A stretch of DNA of 64,000 nt from Streptomyces sp. NBC_00224 (lineage in GTDB: Bacteria; Actinomycetota; Actinomycetes; Streptomycetales; Streptomycetaceae). The DNA is taken from contig NZ_CP108106.1 of assembly GCF_041435195.1 (NCBI RefSeq), forward strand, positions 8,445,001 through 8,509,000, in the 5' to 3' direction. Below the pieces are notes generated by a model. It had not been told where the DNA came from and searched no databases. It saw only the letters and a list, made by a program, of their open reading frames with translations. Every line of letters starts with the position of its first letter. The stretch's first letter is position 1. The translations under genes and the position numbers were made by a program. Shown here piece after piece: positions 1 through 8,341 of the stretch.

Positions 1-963
1 TGGCTGCGGAGCCCCGAGGGGGCCCACACGGCCGAGCTGGTCGTCGCGCTCCGCGCGAAGGAACGGCCCGCGCCCCGGCCCCAGATGCCGCCCATGGCCG
101 CCCGCCGCACGCCCGAGACGGTCTCACTGCCCGGGGGCGACTGGCTGTACGCCCGCGTGGACACCCCGCAAGCCCGGCAGGACACCGTCATCGAGGAGTG
201 GCTGCCCCAGCTCGCCACGGCGCTTGTGGACGGCATCGACCGCTGGTTCTTCATCCGCTACCGCGACCCCGAGCCGCACTTGAGGATCCGCTTCCACGGC
301 GAGTCGCCCGCGCGGGCGGCCGCCCTGCTCACCGTCGTGCGCGACTGGGCCGCCGCGCTCCGCGCCGCACACCTCGCCTCGGGGCTGCGCCTGGAGACGT
401 ACGACCCGGAGCTCGAACGCTACGGCGGCCCCGAGGCGATGGCCGCCGCCGAACGGGTCTTCCACGCCGACAGCCTGGTGGCCCTGTCCGCCGGAGCGGC
501 ACGCGGCCGGCCGGGCCCCGACCGCGACCTGTTCTCGGCGGTCAACACCGCGGACATCGCCCGGCACTTCCTGGCAGGCGCGGGCGGCCCGCCCGCCGAC
601 GTCTGGCTGCCCGCCGCCTACCCGAAGTCCGAGCGCGACCACCGCGCCTTCCGTGAGAACCGTGCCGCCGTGCTGCGGGCGATCGGCCCCGACCGACCCG
701 CTCCCGCCTTCTCCTCGCCCGCCCTGGCCCTCGCCTGGCAGCGACGCGCCGCCCGACTCGCCGACCACGGCGCGCTGTTGGCCGAGCTGAGGGAACGCGA
801 CCCGGACCGGATGCCGCCCACGCCGGTGGCGGGCAGTCTCATCCATATGAGCCACAACCGGCTGATCGGCATCGACCCCGAAGCCGAGCGCCGCGCCCTT
901 GCCCTCGCCCGGGGCGCCTTCGAGGCGCATCATGCCCGTCGACGCGCCCAGGAGCAGCGATGA
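1..963 (+). CDS. LanB-type lantibiotic dehydratase, C-terminal part (truncated by window start)
   Basis: The frame is open from base 1, so this is the 3' end of a longer gene. From about residue 40 the translation matches the SpaB-C / thiopeptide-type bacteriocin biosynthesis domain, with the recognisable stretch WFFIRYRDPEPHLRIRFHG near the start and a conserved C-terminal helical part. In full-length LanB enzymes this domain performs glutamate elimination, after the N-terminal domain glutamylates Ser/Thr of the precursor peptide; together they make dehydroalanine and dehydrobutyrine. The stop overlaps the start of the LanC gene (ATGA), so the two are translationally coupled. The alternative is a stand-alone SpaB-C protein starting at 85 or 94, but open coding sequence upstream favours a fused LanB. 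The domain call is secure; the full length is unknown. Confidence 0.85.
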   Translation, partial: WLRSPEGAHTAELVVALRAKERPAPRPQMPPMAARRTPETVSLPGGDWLYARVDTPQARQDTVIEEWLPQLATALVDGIDRWFFIRYRDPEPHLRIRFHGESPARAAALLTVVRDWAAALRAAHLASGLRLETYDPELERYGGPEAMAAAERVFHADSLVALSAGAARGRPGPDRDLFSAVNTADIARHFLAGAGGPPADVWLPAAYPKSERDHRAFRENRAAVLRAIGPDRPAPAFSSPALALAWQRRAARLADHGALLAELRERDPDRMPPTPVAGSLIHMSHNRLIGIDPEAERRALALARGAFEAHHARRRAQEQR

Positions 964-2207
964 CCCAGTCGCTTTCGTCCCCTGGCCTGTCGGTCGGCGC
1001 GGCCCGAGAGGCAGTCGACGACGTGGCCGCGCGGCTGCGCAGCCCCGAGGCGGTCGCCGCGTCCGGCGCCCGGGCCGACTCGCTCGCCGCCGGGCACCCG
1101 GGCGTCGCGCTGCTCTTCACCACACTGGCCGCCGACCGGGGCGGCGACGCCCGGACCGTCGCCCACGGCCATCTCGCCGCCGCGATACGCGCCGACGGCG
1201 GGTTGCACGCCACCGGGCTCTACGCGGGTATGGCGGCCGTCGCCTTCGCCGCGCGCCTCGCGGCCACCGGCCCCGCCGCCTACCGCTCGGTGCTCACCAC
1301 TCTCACACCCCGTCTCGCGGACGCCGCGGTGGAGCGGGCATGGCACCTGCGCACCGCGCGGGCTGCCGGTACGGGTGTGGCGGCGCACCAGTACGACGCG
1401 GTGTCCGGGGTCGCGGGGCTCGCGCGGCTGCTGCTCGCCCTCGACCCGCGCGGGCCGGCGCTGCGCCACTGCCTCGAAGCCCTGACCGACCTCGCCGAAC
1501 CGGCCGCCACCGGGCACGGCACCCTGCCGGGCTGGTGGTCGGCGGCCGGACCGGGCCGCGACGTCCCTTCCCCCGACTACCCGCGCGGCCACCTCAACCT
1601 GGGCCTGGCGCACGGGATTCCGGGCCCGCTGGCCGTCCTCGCCCTCGCCCTGGAACAAGGTGTCCGGGTGCCCGGCCAGGAGGAGGCCGTCGCACGGCTC
1701 GCCGGATGGCTGGTACAGCGTCGGAGCGAGGACGCGTACGGACCGTACTGGGCGATGACGCTGCGCGCGGAGGACGAGCTCGCGGGCGCCCTTCCGCCGT
1801 CCCCGGCCACCCGGGCCGCTTGGTGCTACGGGAGCCCCGGCGTGGCCCGGGCACTCTTCCTCGCGGGCCGGGCGCTGGGTGAACCCGCATGGCGGCGGAC
1901 GGCCGCCCGCTCCCTGCACGCGGTACTCGCCCGGCCCGCCGCCACCCGGGCGCTGGAAGGGGCCGGGCTGTGCCACGGCACCGGCGGGCTGCTCCACATC
2001 GCCGCGCTCGTCGCGTACGACCTGGCGGACAAGGAGCTCGCCGCCCGCCTGCCCGCGCTCGCGGCCGAGGTCCGCGCGGGACTCGACGCCCTGGAGGGGC
2101 CCGGCTTCCTGGAGGGGGCGGCGGGTGCGGCCCTCGCCCTGCACACCTACGCCGAGCGGCCGGACGCCGGGCAACTGTCGTGGGACGCGGTGTTGCTGAC
2201 GTCCTGA
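960..2207 (+). CDS. LanC-family lanthionine synthetase (cyclase)
   Basis: A 415-residue protein of normal LanC length. It carries the zinc-ligand motifs of the family, WCYG (Cys289) and CHG (Cys338-His339), and the internal HLNLGLAHGIPG signature near 211-222 expected in the alpha/alpha barrel. Cytosolic LanC adds cysteine thiols to dehydrated residues to close lanthionine rings. The ATG overlaps the stop of the upstream dehydratase, so dehydratase and cyclase are made together. No precursor peptide, protease or ABC exporter follows before the LuxR-type gene, so the rest of the cluster must be to the left. The class I assignment rests on the separate dehydratase and cyclase genes. Confidence 0.93.
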   Translation: MTQSLSSPGLSVGAAREAVDDVAARLRSPEAVAASGARADSLAAGHPGVALLFTTLAADRGGDARTVAHGHLAAAIRADGGLHATGLYAGMAAVAFAARLAATGPAAYRSVLTTLTPRLADAAVERAWHLRTARAAGTGVAAHQYDAVSGVAGLARLLLALDPRGPALRHCLEALTDLAEPAATGHGTLPGWWSAAGPGRDVPSPDYPRGHLNLGLAHGIPGPLAVLALALEQGVRVPGQEEAVARLAGWLVQRRSEDAYGPYWAMTLRAEDELAGALPPSPATRAAWCYGSPGVARALFLAGRALGEPAWRRTAARSLHAVLARPAATRALEGAGLCHGTGGLLHIAALVAYDLADKELAARLPALAAEVRAGLDALEGPGFLEGAAGAALALHTYAERPDAGQLSWDAVLLTS

Positions 2208-2212
2208 TGCGA

Positions 2213-2245
2213 CGTCCTCCCTCTCGTAAGCGAGGGGATTGACGA
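2213..2245 (+). repeat. Hairpin downstream of lanC, resembling an IS200/IS605 end
   Basis: A short stem (CTCG-TAAG-CGAG inside a CCTCCC...GGGG context) lies just after the lanC stop. It may serve as a terminator, or be a leftover subterminal hairpin of an IS605-type element, whose ends in actinobacteria often have this look. No TnpA/TnpB sequence is visible nearby. Confidence 0.25.
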
Positions 2246-2406
2246 CCGCCACCGTGGTGAGCGGCAGCACTGCACCGGTCCGGCCCGGCCTGTCCGTCGG
2301 ACGGCCCGGTCGGCCCTGCGGGGGGTCGTTTAGCCGCTATTGATTCGGACGGGTCAGCCTGTACGCCAGCACATACGGGGCCAGTACACGTACAGGAAAG
2401 GGCGAG

Positions 2407-3084
2407 GTGGCACACGTGATCACGAAGCGTGTCAGAGTGACCGTCCGCGCATCCGACCCGCTGAGCCGGGCCGGATTGATGAGTCATCTGCAGCACCAGC
2501 CGTCGATCGAGATGGTGGACGACACCTGCGGACGGGCTGAGCCGACCGCTCGGCCCGGCGACCGGGCCGTCACCGTGATGCTCGCCGAACGGCTCGACGA
2601 GCCGGTCCCGGCGGATCTGCGGCGGGTCGTGCGCGGCGGGGAACAGCGGGTGGTGCTGGTCACCCGCGAGCTGCGCGAGTCGGATCTGCTGACGGTGGTG
2701 GAGTGCGGGGTGCGCTCCATACTCTGGCGCCACCAGGCCACCGAGCAGCGGCTCCTGAGGGCTGTGCACAGCGCGGCGCGCGACGAGGGCGAGCTGCCGT
2801 CCGACCTGATCAGCAGGCTGTTGACCCAGGTGGGACGGCTGCACCGCTCTGAGTCGGACCTCGCGACCGGCTCGGGGGGTCCAGCACCCCTGCTCGGCAT
2901 GGCGCCGCGCGAGGTGGATGTGCTGCGCCTGGTCGCGGAGGGCCTGGACACCCGGCAGATCTCCGCGAAGCTCGCGTACTCGGAGCGGACCGTCAAGAAC
3001 GTCCTGCACGCGCTGACGACCCGGCTCCAGCTCAGCAACCGGGCGCATGCCGTCGCCTACGCGCTGCGCGAGGGCTACATCTAA
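2407..3084 (+). CDS. LuxR-family DNA-binding regulator with degenerate receiver-like N-terminus
   Basis: 225 residues from a GTG preceded by the purine-rich AGGAAAGGGCGAG; a second GTG three codons on is possible. The N-terminal part resembles a response-regulator fold (RVTVRASDPLSRAGL start), but the usual pair of acidic residues and a clear phospho-acceptor Asp are not obvious, so it is probably not controlled by classical phosphotransfer. The C-terminal 65 residues are a standard LuxR/NarL helix-turn-helix (LLGMAPREVDVLRLVAEG, then SERTVKN). It lies 200 bp downstream of lanC on the same strand. It is a plausible pathway-specific regulator of the lanthipeptide cluster; this role is inferred from position only. 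Confidence 0.8.
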   Translation: MAHVITKRVRVTVRASDPLSRAGLMSHLQHQPSIEMVDDTCGRAEPTARPGDRAVTVMLAERLDEPVPADLRRVVRGGEQRVVLVTRELRESDLLTVVECGVRSILWRHQATEQRLLRAVHSAARDEGELPSDLISRLLTQVGRLHRSESDLATGSGGPAPLLGMAPREVDVLRLVAEGLDTRQISAKLAYSERTVKNVLHALTTRLQLSNRAHAVAYALREGYI

Positions 3085-3269
3085 ACGACCTTGGTGATCT
3101 GTGCGGTCCAGGGCCGCGCCGCGCCCCGGGCCGGGTCGATCCTCGACAACCATGAGGACGCGCCGCCGAAGGTGTCGCTGGAGGAGAGGCAGGAGACCGG
3201 TCCGCCGATCGCTGCCGCGAGCCGCCGAAGGCGGCCCCGCGCGGTTGTGAACGGTGGTCAACCTCCTTG

Positions 3270-3299
3270 TGGTCCAGACCTATTGACAGGTCTGGACCA
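3270..3299. promoter_or_regulatory. Two dre-like (DasR) sites upstream of chitinase
   Basis: TGGTCCAGACCT at 3270-3281 and its exact reverse complement AGGTCTGGACCA at 3288-3299, six bases apart. Each half is itself near-palindromic and matches the 12-bp repeats known at Streptomyces chitinase promoters, which DasR binds (consensus ACTGGTCTAGACCACT). A TTGACA hexamer (3284-3289) lies between and overlaps the second copy, as expected for a repressor site over a -35 box. No good -10 hexamer was seen. Confidence 0.75.
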
Positions 3300-3350
3300 A
3301 TCCGCTTGAGTGCCTGGTGCCCCCACTTCATCCCCCACAAGGAGTGGCAC

Positions 3351-4247
3351 ATGCCCCTACGCCGGATCATCGCGACGCTGGCCTCGGCGGCCTCCGCCAT
3401 CGGCCTCGCCACCCTCCTCCCGCTCGCCTCGCCCGCGTACGCGGCAAGCTGCGCCGCCCCGTACGCGGCCTCCGCCGTCTACACCGGAGGCACGACTGCC
3501 TCCTACGGCGGCCACAACTGGTCCGCCAAGTGGTGGACCCAGGGCGAGACGCCCAGCACCGGCGGCTCGGGCGTCTGGGCCGACCAGGGCGACTGCGGCG
3601 GCTCCACCACCCCGCCGACCAACCCCGGCGGATTCGTGGTCTCCGAGGCCCAGTTCAACCAGATGTTCCCGAACCGGAACTCCTTCTACACCTACGCGGG
3701 CCTGACCGCCGCACTCAGCGCCTACCCGAGCTTCGCCAACACCGGCAGCGACACGGGCAAGAAGCAGGAGGCCGCGGCCTTCCTCGCCAACGTCAGCCAC
3801 GAGACCGGCGGACTGGTTCACATCGTCGAGCAGAACACCGCCAACTACCCGCACTACTGCGACACCACGCAGCCTTACGGTTGCCCGGCCGGCCAGGCCG
3901 CGTACTACGGGCGCGGCCCGATCCAGCTCAGCTGGAACTTCAACTACAAGGCGGCCGGCGACGCGCTCGGAATCGACCTCCTCCACAACCCCAACCTGGT
4001 GCAGACCGACGCGGCCGTGGCCTGGAAGACCGGCCTCTGGTATTGGAACACCCAGAACGGCCCCGGCACCATGACCGCGCACAACGCCATGGTCAACGGC
4101 GCGGGTTTCGGCGAGACGATCCGCAGCATCAACGGCTCCCTGGAGTGCAACGGCAAGAACCCGGCCCAGGTGCAGAGCCGGATCAACGCCTACCAGAGCT
4201 TCACCTCGATCCTGGGCGTCCCGACCGGCTCCAACCTGTCCTGCTGA
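3351..4247 (+). CDS. Secreted family 19 chitinase with chitin-binding domain
   Basis: The 298-residue form starts at the ATG preceded by AAGGAG (3339-3344); the frame is open further upstream, but that would run through the promoter repeats. It has a Sec signal peptide (twin Arg, hydrophobic core, cleavage after AYA near residue 31), a small CBM5/12-type chitin-binding domain (about 33-83, with YTGGTTASYGGHNWSAKWW), a short Thr/Pro linker, and a GH19 catalytic domain (about 93-298). The first catalytic acid is Glu151 in the SHETGG motif; the second is probably Glu160. The architecture matches S. griseus ChiC and S. coelicolor ChiF/ChiG-type enzymes, which hydrolyse chitin by inversion. Regulation by N-acetylglucosamine through DasR is likely from the upstream palindromes. 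Confidence 0.95.
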   Translation: MPLRRIIATLASAASAIGLATLLPLASPAYAASCAAPYAASAVYTGGTTASYGGHNWSAKWWTQGETPSTGGSGVWADQGDCGGSTTPPTNPGGFVVSEAQFNQMFPNRNSFYTYAGLTAALSAYPSFANTGSDTGKKQEAAAFLANVSHETGGLVHIVEQNTANYPHYCDTTQPYGCPAGQAAYYGRGPIQLSWNFNYKAAGDALGIDLLHNPNLVQTDAAVAWKTGLWYWNTQNGPGTMTAHNAMVNGAGFGETIRSINGSLECNGKNPAQVQSRINAYQSFTSILGVPTGSNLSC

Positions 4248-4300
4248 CAGCGTTCGACAAGAGGCCGGGCCGAGGGGGTTCACACTTGTCCGACGGCTGT

Positions 4301-4327
4301 TTGCGTGACCGCGGTGTTGGCTAGGGT
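4301..4327 (+). promoter_or_regulatory. Possible promoter for the PAP2 gene
   Basis: TTGCGT (4301-4306) and TAGGGT (4322-4327) resemble a vegetative promoter, with a rather short 15-base spacer, about 70 bases upstream of the gene start. Weak, pattern-based call. Confidence 0.3.
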
Positions 4328-4398
4328 GGCATCTGACGGCTTCCGTGCGGGCCAAGGCAAGAGGGCCTGGAACAGGGGACACAGGAAGGTGCTGATCC

Positions 4399-5205
4399 AT
4401 GGCTGCCCACCGGTCGGATGAAGGGCAGCACCCTCGCCCTGCCTCAGGAAGTCAAGATCCGGAACATCATTTACCGATTACGGCGAGCTACCGTAGGCCG
4501 ACCGGACGCGGTGGGCGGATGACCGGTCGGTCGGCGCCCGCGGTGCTGCCCCCACCGCTGCGCGCGTGGCTCGGGCTGATCGCGGCGCTCGCCACGCTGG
4601 TGGTCGTCGTGCTCGGGGTCCTGTACGCCGGCCACAGCGAGCCCGGCAGGGTGGACAGGTGGATCGTTGAGCCGACGGCGGACAGCGTGCGGCCGCCGTG
4701 GCGGCGTGTCGCTCTGGCCATGGACTTCTTGGGGGAGCCCGCCGGGTCGGCGATGCTGGTCGTGGCCGCCGTGACGGGCTGCCTGTTGCTTCGGCGTCCT
4801 CGCGCGGCGGTGTTCATCGTTGTCGGCGTCGGCGTGACCGTGGGGACGGCGACACTGCTCAAGTCGCTGGTGGGACGCACCATCCACGGCGACGGCAACC
4901 TGTCCTATCCGAGCGGGCACACCGCCTTCCTCACCGCGCTCGCCCTCGTGGTGGCGCTGCTCGCGACCGGCCGACTCGGCCTCGGCAGGACGGCCGGCAC
5001 GCTGCTCGTGCTCGCCGCAGCGCTGGTCGCGGGCGCCACGATGGGCTGGGCGGAGGTCGCCCTGAGCGCGCACTACCCGACCGACGCCGTGGGCGGCTGG
5101 TGCACCGCGCTGGCGGTGGTACCGGCGACCGCGTGGCTGATCGACCGGGCGGCCGACCGGCTGGTCGATCGGATGGCCGACGCCGGTCGGCGGGAGCGTA
5201 ACTGA
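4399..5205 (+). CDS. PAP2-superfamily membrane phosphatase
   Basis: 268 residues from ATG 4399 (AGGAAGG upstream); an internal ATG at 4519 after GGTGGGCGG would remove a charged 40-residue leader and is equally plausible. There are five to six hydrophobic segments. The type 2 phosphatidic acid phosphatase motifs are present: KSLVGRT-type motif 1, YPSGHTA motif 2 and SAHYPTDAVGG motif 3, with the two catalytic histidines. These enzymes dephosphorylate lipid phosphates or undecaprenyl pyrophosphate at the membrane. It sits tail-to-tail with the exopolysaccharide locus, which consumes undecaprenyl phosphate; a carrier-recycling role is possible but not shown. Confidence 0.88.
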   Translation: MAAHRSDEGQHPRPASGSQDPEHHLPITASYRRPTGRGGRMTGRSAPAVLPPPLRAWLGLIAALATLVVVVLGVLYAGHSEPGRVDRWIVEPTADSVRPPWRRVALAMDFLGEPAGSAMLVVAAVTGCLLLRRPRAAVFIVVGVGVTVGTATLLKSLVGRTIHGDGNLSYPSGHTAFLTALALVVALLATGRLGLGRTAGTLLVLAAALVAGATMGWAEVALSAHYPTDAVGGWCTALAVVPATAWLIDRAADRLVDRMADAGRRERN

Positions 5206-5227
5206 CGCCACGTCACGCCACGTCACG

Positions 5228-6562
5228 TCATGCCAAGCGGCGGAATACGGGCTTCACCGGTCGCCCGGCCAGCCACGGGGTGGGGTCAGCGGCGTCCAGC
5301 GCCTTCCGGTACACCGCACATGCCTGGGCGACCACATGGACGGTGCGGTCGATGTCGGCGTCGCTGAGCGCGCTGCTCACCACGAACGACGGGGCCAGCA
5401 CTCCGCCCGCGAGGAGCCGGCGCAGGAACAGGGTGCGGTACGGCTGCGACGGCTGCCCCTTCTCGTCGAGGGTGGCGAAGACCAGGTTGCTGGCCCGGCC
5501 CCGGACCACGATGTGGTCGCCTACGCCCATACTGGCCGCGGCTTCGCGGACACCGGCGGCCAACCGCTCGCCGAGGGCGTGCAGTTGAGCGGTGATGCCC
5601 TCCTCGACGTAGGTGGTCTGCACGGCCATCGCGGCGGCCAGCGAGTGCGTTTCCGCACCGTGCGTGGTGGACAGCAGGAAAACCCGCTCGCCGGAGTGAC
5701 GCAGCCCGCCCCGCTCCATCAGATCGCGGCGCCCGGCCAACGCGGAGACGGCGAATCCGTTGCCCAGCGCCTTGCCGAACGTGGAGAGGTCGGGGACGAC
5801 GCCGTACAGGCCCTGGGCGCCCGCCTCGGACCAGCGGAAGCCGGTGATCATCTCATCGAAGATCAGTACGCAGCCGTGCCGGTCGGCCAGCTCGCGCAGG
5901 CCGGCGAGGTACCCGGGCGGTGGTTCGGTGTGGGTGGCGGGTTCGAGGATCAGGCAGGCGACCTCGCCCTGGTGCCGAGCGAGCAGTTTCTCCGTTGCGG
6001 TCAGGTCCCCGTACGGGAACGCCACGGTGAGCTCGGTGGTCGCCGCCGGAATGCCCGCGGACATCGGTGTCGTACCGATGAACCAGTCGTCGGTGGAGAA
6101 GAAGGGGTGGTCGGCGCAGATGGCCACCCGCGGGCGCCCCGTGGCGGCGCGGGCGAGGCGCACCGCGGCGGTGGTGGCGTCGGAGCCGTTCTTCGCGAAC
6201 TTCACCATCTCGGCGGTCGGCACCGTGGCCAGGAAGAGTTCCGCGGCCTCGACCTCCACGATGGACGGCCGGACGAAGTTGCTGCCGCGGTCGAGTTGCC
6301 GCCGCACCGCCTCGATCACGCGTGGGTGGGCGTGGCCGAGGCTGACCGACCGCAGGCCGGAGCCGTACTCGACGTAGCGGTTGCCGTCGACGTCCCACAC
6401 GTGGGCACCGCGGCCGTGGCTGATGACGGGGGCCAGGTTGTCGGGGTACTGGTCGTCGCCCTTGGCGTAGGTGTGCGCGCCACCGGGGATCATCGCGTGC
6501 AGCCGCTCGTTCGCCAGCCGCGACCGGGGCAGGAGGAACTCCTCGGTGTCTTCGGTGTTCAC
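5228..6562 (-). CDS. PLP-dependent class III aminotransferase (glutamate-1-semialdehyde-aminomutase-like)
   Basis: 444 residues from GTG 6562, with GAGAGGTGAGG upstream. It is a fold-type I, class III enzyme: PGGAHTYAKGDDQYP near the N-terminus, Asp236 in FDEMITGFR to hold the pyridine nitrogen, and Lys264 in STFGKALGNG as the Schiff-base lysine. The chromosomal haem-pathway GSA aminomutase has a different context; here it is the last gene of the polysaccharide operon, eight bases after an RmlC-like epimerase. A role in adding an amino group to a sugar or to a substituent is therefore likely. Sugar aminotransferases are more often of the DegT family, so the true acceptor (perhaps an acyl or side-chain aldehyde) is unclear. 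Confidence 0.82.
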   Translation of the reverse strand: MNTEDTEEFLLPRSRLANERLHAMIPGGAHTYAKGDDQYPDNLAPVISHGRGAHVWDVDGNRYVEYGSGLRSVSLGHAHPRVIEAVRRQLDRGSNFVRPSIVEVEAAELFLATVPTAEMVKFAKNGSDATTAAVRLARAATGRPRVAICADHPFFSTDDWFIGTTPMSAGIPAATTELTVAFPYGDLTATEKLLARHQGEVACLILEPATHTEPPPGYLAGLRELADRHGCVLIFDEMITGFRWSEAGAQGLYGVVPDLSTFGKALGNGFAVSALAGRRDLMERGGLRHSGERVFLLSTTHGAETHSLAAAMAVQTTYVEEGITAQLHALGERLAAGVREAAASMGVGDHIVVRGRASNLVFATLDEKGQPSQPYRTLFLRRLLAGGVLAPSFVVSSALSDADIDRTVHVVAQACAVYRKALDAADPTPWLAGRPVKPVFRRLA

Positions 6563-6569
6563 GCCGACC

Positions 6570-7121
6570 TCACCTCTCCTTGTGCTTCAGGACCTCGGCG
6601 AGGCTCGGCGCCTCCCGGTCCCGCTGGGACATCGATGTGACCGGCAGCGGCCAGGGAATGGCGAGCTCCGGGTCGTCGAAGGCGATCGTCACGTCCTCGG
6701 CCGGATCGTGCGGGCGGTCGATCCGGTACGTGGTGTCAGCGGTTTCGGTCAGCGCCTGGAAGCCGTGCGCGCACCCCGCCGGGATGTACAGGGTCGCCTG
6801 CGTCTCGCCGGACAGCTCGAAGGAGGCCACGTTGCGGTACGTCGGTGAGTCGGGCCGCAGGTCCACGACGACGTCGAAGATCTTCCCGTACGAGCACCGC
6901 ACCAGCTTGGCCTCGCCGCTGCCGGAGCGCAGGTGCATGCCGCGCAGCACGCCCCGGACCGAGCGGGACACGCTGTCCTGGATGAAGGCGTCCGGGTCGA
7001 GGCCCACCGAGCGGACCACGTCGGCGTCGAAGGTACGGCAGAAGAAGCCGCGCTCGTCGGCGTACGGTGTCGGCTCGAACAGGTACGCGCCGTCGATCGC
7101 CGGGACTTCGGTCGCTTTCAT
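6570..7121 (-). CDS. RmlC-like dTDP/NDP-4-keto-sugar 3,5-epimerase family protein
   Basis: 183 residues, the usual RmlC length, with a cupin fold. GVLRGMH contains the catalytic base (His63), matching GVLRGLHYQ of the family; the following Tyr-Gln is replaced by Leu-Arg, a departure from canonical RmlC. The IPAGCAHGFQAL segment (113-124) and TTYRID (Tyr132, candidate catalytic acid) are conserved. The family epimerises C3 and/or C5 of 4-keto-6-deoxy nucleotide sugars in the cytosol. The start overlaps the pyruvyl-transferase stop. No RmlA, RmlB or RmlD is in the window, and a cytidylyltransferase is, so the substrate may be a CDP-linked sugar and the enzyme may act at C3 or C5 only. Confidence 0.85.
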   Translation of the reverse strand: MKATEVPAIDGAYLFEPTPYADERGFFCRTFDADVVRSVGLDPDAFIQDSVSRSVRGVLRGMHLRSGSGEAKLVRCSYGKIFDVVVDLRPDSPTYRNVASFELSGETQATLYIPAGCAHGFQALTETADTTYRIDRPHDPAEDVTIAFDDPELAIPWPLPVTSMSQRDREAPSLAEVLKHKER

Positions 7122-8341
7122 GGAGTCTCCCGCAGGGCGTGGGCGTGGCCGGCCGCCGGGAACAGGGCCGTGGTCAAGTCGGTGAATTGGTCCTGGAGTT
7201 GCCGGGCGACTTCCTGGTTCCGCTCGGCGAGGGTCCGCCGCAGCTCCGCCGATCGCTTCTCCAGCGCCCGGAACTGCTCAAGCAGCCGGTCGGCGTCGAC
7301 CTCACGGGCCGGGTGGCAGTACGCGCCAAGCCCCATCCGATCCATGAGCGCGTCGCTCTTCGCCGCATAGCCGATGGCGAGCGTCGGTGTGCCGACCTTC
7401 AGCGCGCAGATCAGGTTGTGGTAGCGAGTGGCCACCACGGTGTCGGCGGCCGCCATCTCCTTCATCAGGTCGGCCAGCGAAGCCGTCTCGGCAGCGGTGA
7501 CCAGCGGCGAGTCCACCGCGTCGAGGATCGAGGCCACCACCGGCGCATCGCACTCGTCGCCGGTGAGCAGCCGGACCGGCCTGCCGTCCTCAACCAGCGT
7601 GCGGACGAAGCGAGTTGTCCCGTCGAGGTAGCTCCGGTGGATCTCCTCGGCCCGGGCGCGGTCGTCGTCGCCGCCGTGGAAGGCCATGACCCCGACGCAG
7701 ACCAGGCCCGGGGTCGAGCTCTCCGACGGTGCCGGCAGGGCGAAGGCGAGGTCCGGGTAAACCTTGTCCCGCGCGGTGTGCACGCCCGTCGCGCGCATTG
7801 CGTCGCGGGACAGGGTGTCGCGGTACGAACGGTAGGTGGCGAGCCGTGCCGACCAGCGGACCAGGGCCCGCGTCGACCGGTTGCCGATCCTGTCCGCGCC
7901 CACGCTGACCAGCGCGACCCGGGTGCCGAACAGTCGGCCGGACGCGCAGAGCAGGAACAGCGAGTACGGGAAGCCCCACGGCCGCAGCGGCAGCGTGGCC
8001 TCCAGGACGCCCATGCCCGGCACGATCACCACGTCGTGCCGGCGCACCCAGGCAGCGGTGCGGAAGACGTCGACGAGTTTGCCCAGCCCTTTCCCCGCGA
8101 TCGCGCCCGCACGCGACGCGGTCCGGTACTCCCCCCGGTACCAGTGCAGCCGCGTCGCGGGGATCCGGTACCGGGTCGCGACGACCTCGGGTCCGCCGCA
8201 CAGCGCGTCCACGACCGCCCCCGGGTGCTCGGCGCGGAGGTAGCCGAGCACGGCCTCCAACGACCCGTCGTTGCCGAGGTTGCCGGAGCCGAGCAGGCCG
8301 AACACCCCGACGCGCACCGGAGTTTCGTCTCCGAACGTCAT
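7118..8341 (-). CDS. Polysaccharide pyruvyl transferase family protein
   Basis: 407 residues. The N-terminal GVFGLLGSGNLGNDGSLEAV and the C-terminal ATRYHNLICALKVGTPTLAIGY (described in part) are the signatures of the PS_pyruv_trans family (CsaB, WcaK, AmsJ), which has a GT-B-like fold. Such enzymes transfer pyruvate from phosphoenolpyruvate to sugar hydroxyls as ketals and give extra negative charge. A charged helix near the C-terminus (about 355-390) could be a short coiled coil. It overlaps both neighbours by four bases, and its place in the operon supports action on the lipid-linked repeat unit before export. Confidence 0.85.
   Translation of the reverse strand: MTFGDETPVRVGVFGLLGSGNLGNDGSLEAVLGYLRAEHPGAVVDALCGGPEVVATRYRIPATRLHWYRGEYRTASRAGAIAGKGLGKLVDVFRTAAWVRRHDVVIVPGMGVLEATLPLRPWGFPYSLFLLCASGRLFGTRVALVSVGADRIGNRSTRALVRWSARLATYRSYRDTLSRDAMRATGVHTARDKVYPDLAFALPAPSESSTPGLVCVGVMAFHGGDDDRARAEEIHRSYLDGTTRFVRTLVEDGRPVRLLTGDECDAPVVASILDAVDSPLVTAAETASLADLMKEMAAADTVVATRYHNLICALKVGTPTLAIGYAAKSDALMDRMGLGAYCHPAREVDADRLLEQFRALEKRSAELRRTLAERNQEVARQLQDQFTDLTTALFPAAGHAHALRETP

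Noticed and set aside
2213..2245. Possible CRISPR repeat unit
   Set aside because: A single hairpin, no second copy at regular spacing and no cas genes.
5206..5227. Terminator between the PAP2 gene and the exopolysaccharide operon
   Set aside because: The sequence has direct CACGTCA-type repeats but no stem with a loop.
6570..7121. Complete dTDP-rhamnose pathway
   Set aside because: Only an RmlC-like gene is present; RmlA, RmlB and RmlD are absent and the nucleotidyltransferase is of the cytidylyl type.
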